Positions 1 through 8,972 of a DNA stretch of 64,000 nucleotides are shown piece after piece. Within the stretch, counting starts at the first letter, position 1. Every line of letters starts with the position of its first letter. The notes beneath the pieces were generated by a model that had not been told where the DNA came from, did not search any database, and saw nothing but the letters and a program-made list of their open reading frames with translations. The position numbers were made by a program, and so were the translations under genes. Source of the DNA: Flavobacterium sp. Leaf82 (GTDB lineage: Bacteria; Bacteroidota; Bacteroidia; Flavobacteriales; Flavobacteriaceae). The stretch lies in the NCBI RefSeq assembly GCF_001422725.1, contig NZ_LMMA01000032.1, positions 729,198 through 793,197 of the forward strand, given 5' to 3'.

Positions 1-12
1 AATTATAACATT

Positions 13-822
13 ATGAAAGATTTTAATATAAAGAGAATATATGTATTAGTAAGTCTAGTTTTTATATTTTTTTTTAGCAATTTTACTCAACACAAATATT
101 ATCAGGAATTTAGTTTTGATAAGTTAAGAAATGAGAAAATAGTATTTAAAGATATAAGCTTAGGAAATGGATATCAAATTTACGATGATCGAATTTCAGC
201 TATTGTTGAGGCTAAAAATATTGGATCTAAGATTTATTCTATAAAAATAAGTGACACTTTCCCAATATACCATGGTTGTTATGATTCTATTCCAAATAGC
301 TTAGATGTCGGAAATGGAGAATATATTCAATTTTATGATAAAAAAATAAATATCAGTTCACTTTTAAAAATGAATTTAGATAAACTAATAAACTCAAATG
401 AAGTTTATATTGTTTTTACAAGTAGCATTGATTTCTTTAAATTTAATGGACAAGATTTTATTTTATTATCAGCAAAAGATAGAAGATTTTTTAGAAACTT
501 AGAACGAAATTATTGGATTTTATTACAGGTAGAAAATAAAGACATTGTAAATTCTTTTGCTTTTATTGATGGATATACATCGAATAATGATTGTTTTGGA
601 GATTTTAATAATGATGGTTTGTTAGATTATATGAATTGGGATTTCAATAAAAGAAAAATCACTTTACATTCTTTAAGGAATGATAAATTTGAAATTGATA
701 AAGAGCATTATGTGAAGTTAAAGCAATCAAAAGAACAAACAGAGTTGGTAAAAGAAACAGGTATTATAATGCTTTATGATTTATTTGATAGAAAAAACTC
801 AAAATGGTTTTATAAACTTTAA
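13..822 (+). CDS. Hypothetical membrane-anchored or secreted protein
   Basis: I do not recognise the family. The 269-residue product begins with a short basic stretch and a hydrophobic segment (about residues 10-27), which suggests an uncleaved signal anchor or signal peptide. Near residues 195-206 an Asp/Asn-rich stretch, GDFNNDGLLDY, resembles the calcium-binding loops of FG-GAP or EF-hand-like repeats. The base composition is more AT-rich than the genes that follow, and no operon partner lies downstream. This may be an accessory gene. A function cannot be assigned. Confidence 0.6.
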   Translation: MKDFNIKRIYVLVSLVFIFFFSNFTQHKYYQEFSFDKLRNEKIVFKDISLGNGYQIYDDRISAIVEAKNIGSKIYSIKISDTFPIYHGCYDSIPNSLDVGNGEYIQFYDKKINISSLLKMNLDKLINSNEVYIVFTSSIDFFKFNGQDFILLSAKDRRFFRNLERNYWILLQVENKDIVNSFAFIDGYTSNNDCFGDFNNDGLLDYMNWDFNKRKITLHSLRNDKFEIDKEHYVKLKQSKEQTELVKETGIIMLYDLFDRKNSKWFYKL

Positions 823-881
823 TGGAATATTTGATTACTATTATATGAAAACAACAAAAGAATTCAAAAATTTTTGATTAG

Positions 882-989
882 AAAGTAATCATAAGGAAGA
901 CAGATTTATATGTAGGAATATGCTATGAAAGCCCAATTTGGGAACAGCAGTTTAGAGATTATATAAAAGATACGAGACAAGATATATAG
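882..989 (+). pseudogene. Possible C-terminal remnant of a lost gene
   Basis: After the first gene an open frame without a start codon encodes about 33 residues ending in DYIKDTRQDI and a stop. The tail reads like a protein C-terminus (ICYESPIWEQQF), but a stop lies directly upstream and no ATG is present. It could be the end of a decayed gene. It could equally be chance coding in AT-rich DNA. Confidence 0.2.
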
Positions 990-1079
990 TAAACAAATTT
1001 TGTATCTTAGTCATAATAACCCAGTTTTGGTTTGATCGGGAACTTTTATCAGATCAAAATAAAAAATAAATAGAGACAA

Positions 1080-1847
1080 ATGCCTTGGAATCCAGAGATT
1101 TATAATAAGTTTAAAAATATTCGTTATCAGCCATTTTATGATTTGACCGAATTTATTAAACCCGTAAATGGAATGAAAGCGATTGATTTGGGTTGCGGAA
1201 CGGGCGAACAAACAGCTATTCTAGCGGATAAATTTAAAGATGCAGATTTTCTGGGCGTCGATTCTTCGATAGAAATGCTCGAACAATCAAAGGCTTTAGA
1301 AACGGATAATTTGCATTTTAGAAAAACAACTACAGAAGAAACAATTGCATCTGGCGAAAAATGGGATCTAATTTTTAGTAACGCCGCTTTGCAATGGTCC
1401 AACGATCATGAAACATTGTTTACAGAATTGATAAAATTGGTTAATCCAAAAGGGCAATTTGCAGTTCAAATGCCTGTTCAGCCGGAAAATATACTTAATA
1501 AAATACTGTCTGATTTGGTTGATGAAGAGCCTTTTAAATCTTATCTAAAAGGTTACAAAAGAGATTCTCCGGTTTTGAGTATTGATAATTATGCACAAAT
1601 CCTCTTTGATGGCGGACTCGAAGAGCTGCAGATCCTGCAAAAAGTATATCCTATAATCGCGAACGATCACGAAACGCTTTATAATTTTATTTCGGGTTCT
1701 GCTTTGATTCCGTATATAGAACGTTTGGAAGGCGAGCAGAAAGCACTTTTTATCCAGATTTATAAAGAGAGAATCGCAGAATATTTTCCAAAGCTTCCGG
1801 CAATTTATTCTTTTAAAAGGATTTTGCTTTACGGCAGGAAAGGGTAG
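1080..1847 (+). CDS. tam: Trans-aconitate 2-methyltransferase-like SAM methyltransferase
   Basis: A class I SAM-dependent methyltransferase of about the length of E. coli Tam (255 residues here). The N-terminus WNPEIYNKF matches the WNP-x-LY start of Tam. Motif I is AIDLGCGTGEQT (residues 34-45), and the post-motif LIFSNAALQW, followed by the GQFAVQMP strand, is typical of Tam. Tam methylates trans-aconitate, a by-product that inhibits aconitase, in the cytosol. The gene stands alone between intergenic repeats. The exact substrate is inferred from family resemblance; another small carboxylic acid is possible. Confidence 0.75.
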   Translation: MPWNPEIYNKFKNIRYQPFYDLTEFIKPVNGMKAIDLGCGTGEQTAILADKFKDADFLGVDSSIEMLEQSKALETDNLHFRKTTTEETIASGEKWDLIFSNAALQWSNDHETLFTELIKLVNPKGQFAVQMPVQPENILNKILSDLVDEEPFKSYLKGYKRDSPVLSIDNYAQILFDGGLEELQILQKVYPIIANDHETLYNFISGSALIPYIERLEGEQKALFIQIYKERIAEYFPKLPAIYSFKRILLYGRKG

Positions 1848-1854
1848 TGGTTTG

Positions 1855-1998
1855 CTTAATCTGTGTGAGTTTTTTAAACACATAGAAACATAGCTTTTAG
1901 GATTGTTTAAAAAAGGCGTTTCACTTGTAATAATACCGCATAGTTTGAAATCGTGAATTGATGCGAATTATCTGCTTAATCTGTCAAATCTGCGAGAG
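1855..1998. repeat. Dispersed intergenic repeat, copy A
   Basis: The core at 1871-1954 begins TTTTTAAACACATAGAAACA and continues with ATAGCTTTTAGG, an A-rich run and TAATAATACCG. The same order of blocks recurs after the alpha/beta hydrolase gene (8773-8853) and, decayed, at 44543-44600. Further AATCTG-rich sequence follows, as in copy B. No protein is encoded. Confidence 0.6.
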
Positions 1999-2205
1999 AA
2001 AAATAATTAAATAAAAACATAGTCTTTCAGCACACACCAATCTTTTATTAAAGTAATAAAATTCTTAAATACTTGTTTGAGTTTGGTTTCAACGTTTCTT
2101 TAAATGTAACTTTTCTGCAAAAAAATTACACAAATACAGTTGATATATAAGAAAAAATATTGTTCATTTGCGCTTCAATTTAGAATCAGTTTAAATAAGA
2201 ATTGC

Positions 2206-4620
2206 ATGACAACAATACTACTATCAAAGATCTCTTTTAGGAGAACTTTTAATTCAATATTTTTTGCATTAAAACAAAAAAGCGCTTTCATCACTATGCT
2301 GCTTTCGCTTTTATGCGGAGGATTTCTACAAGCTCAAACCGAACAAACCGGACAAATTTCGGGAAGTATTATTACCAATGACGGAAATGCGGGTCAGGGT
2401 GTTATTGTAAAATTAATCGAGATTAATAAAAGCGCTGTAACCAATGTTTCCGGTAATTATGAGTTTAAAAAAGTGCCTTTGGGAACTTATACTCTTGAAG
2501 TTACAATGTCAGGATATGCATCCTCTACAGAAACTGCCGTAATTAGTGCGGAAACTTCATCAGTTGTGGTAGATATCAGAGTAAATTCATCTGTTGAAAA
2601 TCTTGAAGATGTTGTAATTCGAACTGGAGGAAATCGTTTTGCGAAGAAAGAAAGTATCGATGTGGCAAAAATGCCTTTAAAGAATATCGAAAATTCACAG
2701 GTTTACATCATTGTAAGCAAGGAATTAATGAAGGAGCAAGTAATCACAGATTATAATAGTGCTTTTAAGAATGTTCCCGGTGCAGGTATTGCTGAGGTGA
2801 GAAACCAAGGTCGTACAACTTCTATATCAAGAGGTTTTCCAACGCCACAAGTGGTTAGAAATGGGGTAGGAAGTTTTACGTATACTACAATCGACCCATC
2901 AAATCTGGAACGTATCGAGGTAATCAAAGGACCATCTGCAACGCTTTTTGGGAGTACATTATCTTCTTTTGGCGGATTGTTTAACCGTGTGACGAAAAAA
3001 CCTTTTGATACTTTTAAAGGTGAAATATCCTATTCTGCTGCAAGTTGGGATCTAAACCGATTAACGGCTGATATAAATACGCCAATAAACGCCGATAAAA
3101 CTGCTTTGTTAAGAATAAATACGGCTTTGCATAGCGAGAGAAGTTTTCAGGATGCGGGATTTAATAGAAACTTTTCTTTTGCTCCAAGTTTTTCGTATGA
3201 AATAAACGATCGTTTAACGCTTTTAATCGATGCTGAATTTAGTATTTACAAAGCGACTTCGCCAACCAGACTGGCACCGTTTGTAGTAAAAGGAACAGAA
3301 AGCAGTATTGAACAGCTTGAGATTCCGTATAAATTATCATTTGCTAATAATACGATCAATTATACAAGCCAGCAATACAATATTTTTGCTCAGTTAAAAT
3401 ATAAAATGTCAGAGCAATGGACTTCTCAAACTGTTTTATCCAGAACCAGATCATCTTCTGATGGTTATGTTGTGGCTTTGCAAATGATGTCTGCAACAAC
3501 ATTAAGACAACAGGTTACGTATCAGGAATCTCCTTTTTACGGAACGGATATCCAACAAAATTTTATTGGAAATTTTAAAATTGGCAAACTTAAAAATAGG
3601 GTAGTTGCCGGTTTGGATTTTTATAGTTTGCGTGCGACACGTAACGATGCAATTGTAAATATGCCTGCACTGAATTATAAAAAACCGGGTGACGCTTATA
3701 ACAATTTTAATCTGGAAAAAGTGGCGCCAATGTTTGCTAATGCCAAATTCAACAATTTTGTATCGAATGATGAAAACACCTATAGCGCCTATGTTTCTGA
3801 TGTTTTGAATGTAACAGACAGATTACTGGCAATGGCTGGTCTTCGTGTGGATCGTTACGAAAATAAAGGAACATATTACCCAAGCAAAGATTCTATTGCA
3901 GGGAACTACAACCAAACGGCATTATCGCCAAAATTTGGATTGGTATATCAAATTATGAAAGATAAAATCTCTGTTTTTGGTAATTACATGAACGGATTTA
4001 GTAATGTTTCCGGTTCTGATTTTAACGGAAACACGTTCAAACCTAATCAGGCGAATCAGTTTGAGGGAGGTTTTAAATTTGATTTAAGCAAAATATCGGC
4101 TACGCTTAGTTATTATGATATTAGTGTTACAGACATTACACGTGATGATCCGGATCATGCGAACTTTTCGATTCAGGACGGAACTCAGGTCAGTAAAGGT
4201 TTTGAAGCGGAGTTGATCGCCAACCCAATTTCCGGATTAAATATTGTCGCCGGTTATACGTATAATGACAGTAAATACGAGAAAAGTAATGCCAGTGTTC
4301 AGGGTTTACGTCCCACAACGGCCGGATCGCCAAGAACGGCAAATTTATGGGCAAGTTACAGGGTTGTAAATGGTGCTGCGCAAGGTTTGGGATTTGGTTT
4401 TGGAGGTATTTATGGCAGCGAATATTACCAGACGAATACAACGACTTTCAAATTTTCTATTCCGTCATATACGGTATTAGATGCGTCACTTTTTTACGAT
4501 CAGCCGAAATACAGAATTGGTCTTAAAGTAGATAATTTAACGAATGAAAAATATTGGTCTTACAGACTTGCGGCTCAAAATCCAACACGTATTACGGCAA
4601 ACGTAACATTTAAATTCTAA
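2206..4620 (+). CDS. TonB-dependent siderophore receptor
   Basis: An outer-membrane receptor that would take up ferric siderophores using TonB energy. I start at the ATG at 2206 rather than the in-frame TTG at 2140, giving 804 residues. A long signal region ends near LLCGGFLQAQ. A carboxypeptidase-regulatory-like beta-sandwich follows (about residues 50-135), which is common in Bacteroidota receptors. Then come the plug (NVPGAGIAEVRNQG, SISRGFPTPQV, RIEVIKGPSATLFGS) and a 22-strand barrel ending in an aromatic residue (NVTFKF). The RGF and GPSATLFGS motifs point to the ferrichrome/siderophore class. No synthesis genes or regulator lie next to it. Confidence 0.9.
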   Translation: MTTILLSKISFRRTFNSIFFALKQKSAFITMLLSLLCGGFLQAQTEQTGQISGSIITNDGNAGQGVIVKLIEINKSAVTNVSGNYEFKKVPLGTYTLEVTMSGYASSTETAVISAETSSVVVDIRVNSSVENLEDVVIRTGGNRFAKKESIDVAKMPLKNIENSQVYIIVSKELMKEQVITDYNSAFKNVPGAGIAEVRNQGRTTSISRGFPTPQVVRNGVGSFTYTTIDPSNLERIEVIKGPSATLFGSTLSSFGGLFNRVTKKPFDTFKGEISYSAASWDLNRLTADINTPINADKTALLRINTALHSERSFQDAGFNRNFSFAPSFSYEINDRLTLLIDAEFSIYKATSPTRLAPFVVKGTESSIEQLEIPYKLSFANNTINYTSQQYNIFAQLKYKMSEQWTSQTVLSRTRSSSDGYVVALQMMSATTLRQQVTYQESPFYGTDIQQNFIGNFKIGKLKNRVVAGLDFYSLRATRNDAIVNMPALNYKKPGDAYNNFNLEKVAPMFANAKFNNFVSNDENTYSAYVSDVLNVTDRLLAMAGLRVDRYENKGTYYPSKDSIAGNYNQTALSPKFGLVYQIMKDKISVFGNYMNGFSNVSGSDFNGNTFKPNQANQFEGGFKFDLSKISATLSYYDISVTDITRDDPDHANFSIQDGTQVSKGFEAELIANPISGLNIVAGYTYNDSKYEKSNASVQGLRPTTAGSPRTANLWASYRVVNGAAQGLGFGFGGIYGSEYYQTNTTTFKFSIPSYTVLDASLFYDQPKYRIGLKVDNLTNEKYWSYRLAAQNPTRITANVTFKF

Positions 4621-4643
4621 GGTTAATAATTCTAAAATAATAG

Positions 4644-4685
4644 AAAAAGGGGAATATTTCATTTTTGAAATATTCCCCTTTTTAT
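4644..4685 (+). terminator. Strong rho-independent terminator after TonB receptor
   Basis: A nearly perfect inverted repeat, AAAAAGGGGAATATTTCA / TGAAATATTCCCCTTTTT, with a short T-rich loop and a T tract lies 24 bp after the receptor stop. Confidence 0.85.
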
Positions 4686-5031
4686 TTTCTATAAATATGT
4701 CGTCTTCTATAAATATGTCGTCCCTCTGGGACTTGAAAATGAATATGATTTTTTATTTTCTATAATATGTCGTCTTCTACAAATATGTCGTCCCTCCGGG
4801 ACTTGAAAATGCTTATGATTTTTTATTTTCTATAAATATTTCGTTTTCTATAAATATGTCGTCTTCTATAAATATGTCGTCCCTCTGGGACTTGAAAATG
4901 ATTATGATTTTTTATTTTCTATAAATATTTCGTTTTCTATAAATATGTCGTCTTCTATAAATATGTCATCCCTCCGGGACTTGAAATGATTATGTTTTTT
5001 TTATTTTCTATAAATATTTCGCCCCGCTGGG
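4686..5031. repeat. Array of hairpin-bearing repeats (REP-like)
   Basis: Four tandem units of about 71-89 bp (starting near 4686, 4757, 4828 and 4917), then a partial fifth. Each contains TATAAATATGTC blocks, the palindrome GTCCC-TCT/TCC-GGGAC, TTGAAAATG and TTTTTATTTTC. The longer units 3 and 4 add ATAAATATTTCGTTTTC. The partial unit swaps the palindrome for GCCCC-GCT-GGGGC. No open frame spans the array. It lies between the convergent TonB receptor and LytTR genes, so the last palindrome could also end the LytTR transcript. Confidence 0.85.
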
Positions 5032-5038
5032 GCTCTTT

Positions 5039-6157
5039 TTATTTATTCAGCCATGCTTTAAATTCGGCGGCTTTGTTTTTACTGATGATTACATCGATCG
5101 CAGATTTTGGTATAACTTCAATTTTCAATTGATTGTTGCCATATTTTAAAATCTTATCTATAGATTTTATGGCGAGAATAAATTGTCTGTTTGCCCTAAA
5201 AAAGATCGTGTTGTCTAATTCGCTGTAAATTTCTTCGAGACTACTGTTACTGGTAGAGATTTTTCCGTTTGTATCTTTCACGTAAGTGATCGTATTTTCC
5301 ATATAGATATAAGCGATTTGTTCTATTTCGAGCGTGACGATTTCGTTTTTCAGATTCGTTAAAATCCGTTTTTTATTTGAAGCAGGAGCAGAGACATCTG
5401 TAGTTTTTGACTGCTCATTCGATTCTAGTTTCGATTTGTAACTCGTCAGGTCATAATTGAGTTTCGAAAGGCTTAAAACTTCATTAAAGAGGGTTTCATT
5501 TTTCTGCTCCAGTTTTCTTTCGTAACGGCTTCCAAAAATTCGGATCATAAAAAAAGAAAGCAAGACAATCAAAGCTCCGGTACTGATGTAAACGATAATA
5601 AAGTAGAATTTTAAATCCTGAACTTGTTTGTTAATGCTTTGAAGATTGGCGTGCGAGGCGATAATCCAATCGGTGTTTTTAACGGGATAGAGGTAAATAA
5701 TTTCAGAATTGATCTCAGGATTATTAAAATTCCGAACTCCGCCGCCTTCTGTTTTATTTTTTAAATAGCTATAAAAGTCCTCAGAGTTTACTTCGTTATG
5801 CGTTTTAGAAATATAAGATTCATTAGGCAATGTCATCGCGCCAATTCTTGCCGGATTAGGGTGACAAATCTCTTTGCCGTTCTGGTCAAACATACAGATA
5901 AAACCGGTTTGCATGTCGGTTTTTTCAATGCTTCTCTGTACGTTATTGATAATGACTTGTTTATCTTTGTTTTGTTCTGCCTGATACGAAATCAGATTTG
6001 CCATTTCTTTGGCTTCTCTTTTACTGGATTCGATCTGTATTTTCAAAAATTGTTCTGTACTTAAACCTACGAGATAGTTCATGCTAAAATAACCGCAGAT
6101 GTAAACGACAATGATTAAGGATAAAAAAGTAAAAAGATAAAGTTTGTCTTTTTTCAT
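5039..6157 (-). CDS. Membrane sensor with LytTR DNA-binding domain
   Basis: A one-component transmembrane regulator of 372 residues. TM1 lies at about residues 7-28. An extracytoplasmic sensor of Cache type follows (about 30-185; it includes MQTGFICMFDQNGKEICHPN and TDWIIASHA, typical of dCache/sCache). TM2 is at about 187-209, then a coiled coil (215-255), and a C-terminal LytTR domain (about 270-370) with the usual EIEQIAYIYMENTITYV and FFRANRQFILAIKSI motifs. Ligand sensing outside would be passed directly to DNA. It is divergent from the diheme cytochrome gene at 6490, a plausible target. Sensor type and target are inferred. Confidence 0.8.
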   Translation of the reverse strand: MKKDKLYLFTFLSLIIVVYICGYFSMNYLVGLSTEQFLKIQIESSKREAKEMANLISYQAEQNKDKQVIINNVQRSIEKTDMQTGFICMFDQNGKEICHPNPARIGAMTLPNESYISKTHNEVNSEDFYSYLKNKTEGGGVRNFNNPEINSEIIYLYPVKNTDWIIASHANLQSINKQVQDLKFYFIIVYISTGALIVLLSFFMIRIFGSRYERKLEQKNETLFNEVLSLSKLNYDLTSYKSKLESNEQSKTTDVSAPASNKKRILTNLKNEIVTLEIEQIAYIYMENTITYVKDTNGKISTSNSSLEEIYSELDNTIFFRANRQFILAIKSIDKILKYGNNQLKIEVIPKSAIDVIISKNKAAEFKAWLNK

Positions 6158-6489
6158 GGGAAGGTTTTGTATTCAACAGCCAAATTTAATTAATAATAAT
6201 GGGTTGGATGCAATTATTTTTAAGGTAAAAAAGCAGCAAAAATTTCAAAAGAGAGATTAAAATTTCACGAATTATTATTTTGGGGATAAAGCCAATTCTG
6301 TTCCCTTCTTTTTATTCCCTTTTAAGTTCATTTTTTCCCTTTCGCGTAGTTTTCTTTGATTTCAGGCGGTAAACAGTCGTTCATTTGCAGTATCAAATTT
6401 CAAAACGAGATCATTTTTATTCTCTCTGATTTTGATTTTTAAAGGTTAAATCAAGTTTCAATTTTAGTGATTACATAAAAACCAACGAT
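6158..6489. promoter_or_regulatory. Divergent intergenic region with TTCCCTT repeats
   Basis: This spacer separates the LytTR gene from the cytochrome gene. TTCCCTT occurs at 6301, 6315 and (TTCCCTTT) 6335, all in the same direction. LytTR proteins usually bind direct repeats, so these are candidate sites, but the spacing (14 and 20 bp) is not fully regular. No ORF or clear TAnnTTTG promoter was seen. Confidence 0.3.
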
Positions 6490-7446
6490 ATGAAAAAGCA
6501 AAAAATATACAAAAGAAAAGTTGTCATGATTCCTTTAGCCATATTGGTTGTGATTTTTGCGGCAATACAATTTATACATCCTGAAATTACAAATCCACCG
6601 GTTACTGGAGATTTAAAAGTACCACATGAAGTACAAACTATTTTAAGAAACTCTTGTTACGATTGTCATTCTAATGAAACTAATTTAAGTTGGTATGATA
6701 AAGTAGTTCCGGCTTCTTGGTTGGTAGCACAACATATAAAAGACGGCAGAAACGGACTTAATTTTTCTGAATGGGATAAATTATCACCGGCAGATCAAAA
6801 AGCAAAACTATGGGAATCTGTCAATCAGGTTTCTCAGGGAGCAATGCCATTAGAGAGTTACACATTTGCACATCCAGAGGCAAAAGTATCTCAAAAAGAC
6901 CTGAAAGTGCTTCAAAATTATATTTGGAGTTTAAGGGTGAATAATAAACCTCAGGATACTGCAAAAATTAATGCATTACAACAGCAGACAAAAGGTATAA
7001 AGAAAGCTCAAAAACTGGCACAAATACCAAAAGCTCCAAACGGAATCGCTTATATAGCCAATTATAAAAACTGGGCGGTGATAAGTACAACGCAACGTCT
7101 TGATAATGGTACAATGCGTATAATTTTTGGTAATGATATCGCCGTAAAAGCAATCAGGGAAAAGAAAATTAGTCCGTGGCCGGATGGTACTATTATAGCC
7201 AAAGCTGCGTATGATGAAATTGAAGATGAAGACGGCAATATTTCTCAGGGCACTTTTAAACAAGTAGAATTTATGATTAAGGATCATATTAAATACAAGA
7301 AAACAAATGGTTGGGGATTTTCGAGATTCAAAACAACAGAATTGATTCCGTATGGTAAAAGTGCTGATTTTGTTATCGAATGTATGAATTGCCATAAACC
7401 TATGGAGAAAAACGATTATGTATTCACACTTCCAATACGTCAATAA
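6490..7446 (+). CDS. Diheme protein: Haem_bd domain fused to cytochrome P460
   Basis: A 318-residue, membrane-anchored cytochrome. After one N-terminal hydrophobic segment (about 12-28) comes a heme-binding domain with CYDCH (residues 56-60) and the conserved SWYDKVVPASW stretch. The C-terminal half (about 180-315) resembles cytochrome P460: NWAVISTTQR, MRIIFGND and a second heme motif, CMNCH, at 298-302. P460 proteins act in periplasmic redox chemistry on small nitrogen compounds; the substrate here is unknown. A two-base gap to the next gene indicates an operon. The two CxxCH motifs are seen directly; the redox role is inferred. Confidence 0.8.
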   Translation: MKKQKIYKRKVVMIPLAILVVIFAAIQFIHPEITNPPVTGDLKVPHEVQTILRNSCYDCHSNETNLSWYDKVVPASWLVAQHIKDGRNGLNFSEWDKLSPADQKAKLWESVNQVSQGAMPLESYTFAHPEAKVSQKDLKVLQNYIWSLRVNNKPQDTAKINALQQQTKGIKKAQKLAQIPKAPNGIAYIANYKNWAVISTTQRLDNGTMRIIFGNDIAVKAIREKKISPWPDGTIIAKAAYDEIEDEDGNISQGTFKQVEFMIKDHIKYKKTNGWGFSRFKTTELIPYGKSADFVIECMNCHKPMEKNDYVFTLPIRQ

Positions 7447-7448
7447 AT

Positions 7449-7922
7449 ATGAAAACGATATTATATTTTACAGCAATTTTTTCTTTATTTTTTCTGTTTT
7501 CCTGCTCAGATAAAACGAGTAATAAGGGTTTGAACAACGAAGCTTCACTTCCGGATGCTTTACTGAATAAGGTTTCAGGTCTGCATGTTATAAATTCTTC
7601 TATCAATATTAAAAAACAGACAACATCACTATTGTACGGAAATCAAATTGCAATAGAAAGAATCAGAGCTAACAAAAGGGATTTAAAAAAAGGCGAAAAA
7701 TTAGTACGGATTACTTGGCAGCAACAATCAGATCCTAACTGGATTGGTGCAATTATTCCCGGAAAATTATTAGCTCTGGAGATTTTAGAATGGCTGCCGG
7801 AAAATCAAAATTCCAGTTATCAAAAATTTGAAGGAAATAGAATGTCTCTTAAAAATGACACGCTGGGAAATAATCACAGCATTAAAATAATACTTAAACA
7901 AAAAATGGCAATCCTGCCATAA
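7449..7922 (+). CDS. Heme-less P460-like lipoprotein
   Basis: A 157-residue lipoprotein: the signal peptide ends with FLFSC (Cys19). The mature part contains TTSLLYGNQIAIERIR and KGEKLVRITWQQQSDPNW, which align in order with the P460 segment of the gene just upstream (MRIIFGNDIAVKAIRE and following). The CxxCH motif is absent, so heme is not bound in the usual way. It starts 2 bp after the diheme gene, so the two proteins are made together and probably share a complex or substrate. Family assignment is moderate because similarity was judged by eye. Confidence 0.6.
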   Translation: MKTILYFTAIFSLFFLFSCSDKTSNKGLNNEASLPDALLNKVSGLHVINSSINIKKQTTSLLYGNQIAIERIRANKRDLKKGEKLVRITWQQQSDPNWIGAIIPGKLLALEILEWLPENQNSSYQKFEGNRMSLKNDTLGNNHSIKIILKQKMAILP

Positions 7923-7955
7923 CTATAAATAAATTAAACACTAAATAATTAAAAA

Positions 7956-8714
7956 ATGAAAACAATTAAAATTTTAGCTTTCGCACTTTTGGTCTCTTTT
8001 AGTACAATTAAAATGTATTCGCAAGAAGCATCATCTACTAAACCAACTATTATTTTTGTACACGGAATCTGGGCTGACGGATCCTCTTTTACAAATCAAA
8101 TTGTCGCTTTGCAGGCAAAAGGATATCCGGTAATTTCAGTTCAAAATCCAATTACTTCATTAGCTGATGATGTTGCTGCTACAAAAAGAGCAATCGCTCA
8201 GGCAAAAGGAAATGTAATTTTAGTAGGGCATTCCTGGGGAGGTTTTGTAATTACACAAGCCGGAAATGATCCTAAAGTAAAAGGTTTGGTTTTTGTAGCC
8301 GCTTTAGTTCCTGATTTAGGAGAAACACTTCCATCATTATCTGCGCAAGGTCCGGCAGTTACTTTGAGTAATTATCTGGAACCGGTTGATGGTTTTATTT
8401 ATTTGTCTAAAGAAGGAGTAAAAACCGTTTTTGCACAGGATCTTAAAGAAAAAGACCAAAACCTGATTCATGCAACTCAAACTCCTACAGCACAAGGTGT
8501 ATTTGCTGATAAAAGTGGAGAACCTGCATGGAAAACAAAACCAAGCTGGTATATTTTAGCAAAAAGCGATAAAGCAATAAGCCCGGAACTAGAAAGATTT
8601 ATGGCAAAAAGAGCTAATTCTAAAACTACAGAAATCGAAGCAAGCCATGTTGTAATGCTTTCGCACCCAACAGAAGTTTTACGTATTATTGAAGAAGCTG
8701 CAGCAAAGAAATAA
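7956..8714 (+). CDS. Secreted alpha/beta hydrolase
   Basis: A 252-residue serine hydrolase with a cleavable signal peptide (ending KMYSQ-E), so it acts in the periplasm or outside. The oxyanion region FVHGIWADGS and the nucleophile elbow GHSWGG (Ser93) match the esterase/haloperoxidase-like group with an HGxWxDGS start. The C-terminal SHVVMLSHP supplies the catalytic His. Related proteins are often annotated as esterase or salicylate-esterase-like. It lies 33 bp after the P460-like gene and may be part of that operon. The substrate is unknown. Confidence 0.8.
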   Translation: MKTIKILAFALLVSFSTIKMYSQEASSTKPTIIFVHGIWADGSSFTNQIVALQAKGYPVISVQNPITSLADDVAATKRAIAQAKGNVILVGHSWGGFVITQAGNDPKVKGLVFVAALVPDLGETLPSLSAQGPAVTLSNYLEPVDGFIYLSKEGVKTVFAQDLKEKDQNLIHATQTPTAQGVFADKSGEPAWKTKPSWYILAKSDKAISPELERFMAKRANSKTTEIEASHVVMLSHPTEVLRIIEEAAAKK

Positions 8715-8736
8715 TTTTTTATAAAGGTTAATTTAA

Positions 8737-8775
8737 AAGCTCCAAAGTCGGTTTGATTTTGGAGCTTTTTTATTT
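8737..8775 (+). terminator. Terminator after alpha/beta hydrolase
   Basis: AAAGCTCCAAA pairs with TTTTGGAGCTTTT, followed by a T-rich tract. It closes the cytochrome/hydrolase operon. Confidence 0.8.
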
Positions 8776-8972
8776 TTAAACACATAGTGACATAGCTTTT
8801 AGGGATTAAAAAAAAGGTATTTCATTTTTAATAATACCGAATAGCTGTTTGAAACTATTTATCTTTTCTAATTAATAAAGTTTTCACATAGATTTAAAGG
8901 ATTTATGCAGATTCGAGCGGATTATTATTGAAATAAAATCTGCTGTAATCTGCAATGTCTGCTTGAAATAAT
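8773..8972. repeat. Dispersed intergenic repeat, copy B
   Basis: Starts TTTTTAAACACATAGTGACA and continues with ATAGCTTTTAGGGATT, an A run, and TAATAATACCGAATAG, matching copy A at 1871-1954 block by block. The following 120 bp hold ATTTATGCAGATTC and AATCTGCTGTAATCTGCAA segments. The rest of the 8715-9115 gap shows no ORF. Confidence 0.6.

Noticed and set aside
2140..2205. Upstream TTG start for the TonB receptor
   Set aside because: The ATG at 2206 gives a better signal peptide; the extra 22 residues are polar and Lys-rich.
4686..5031. CRISPR array
   Set aside because: The units are nearly identical over their full length, so there are no unique spacers, and no cas genes are present.
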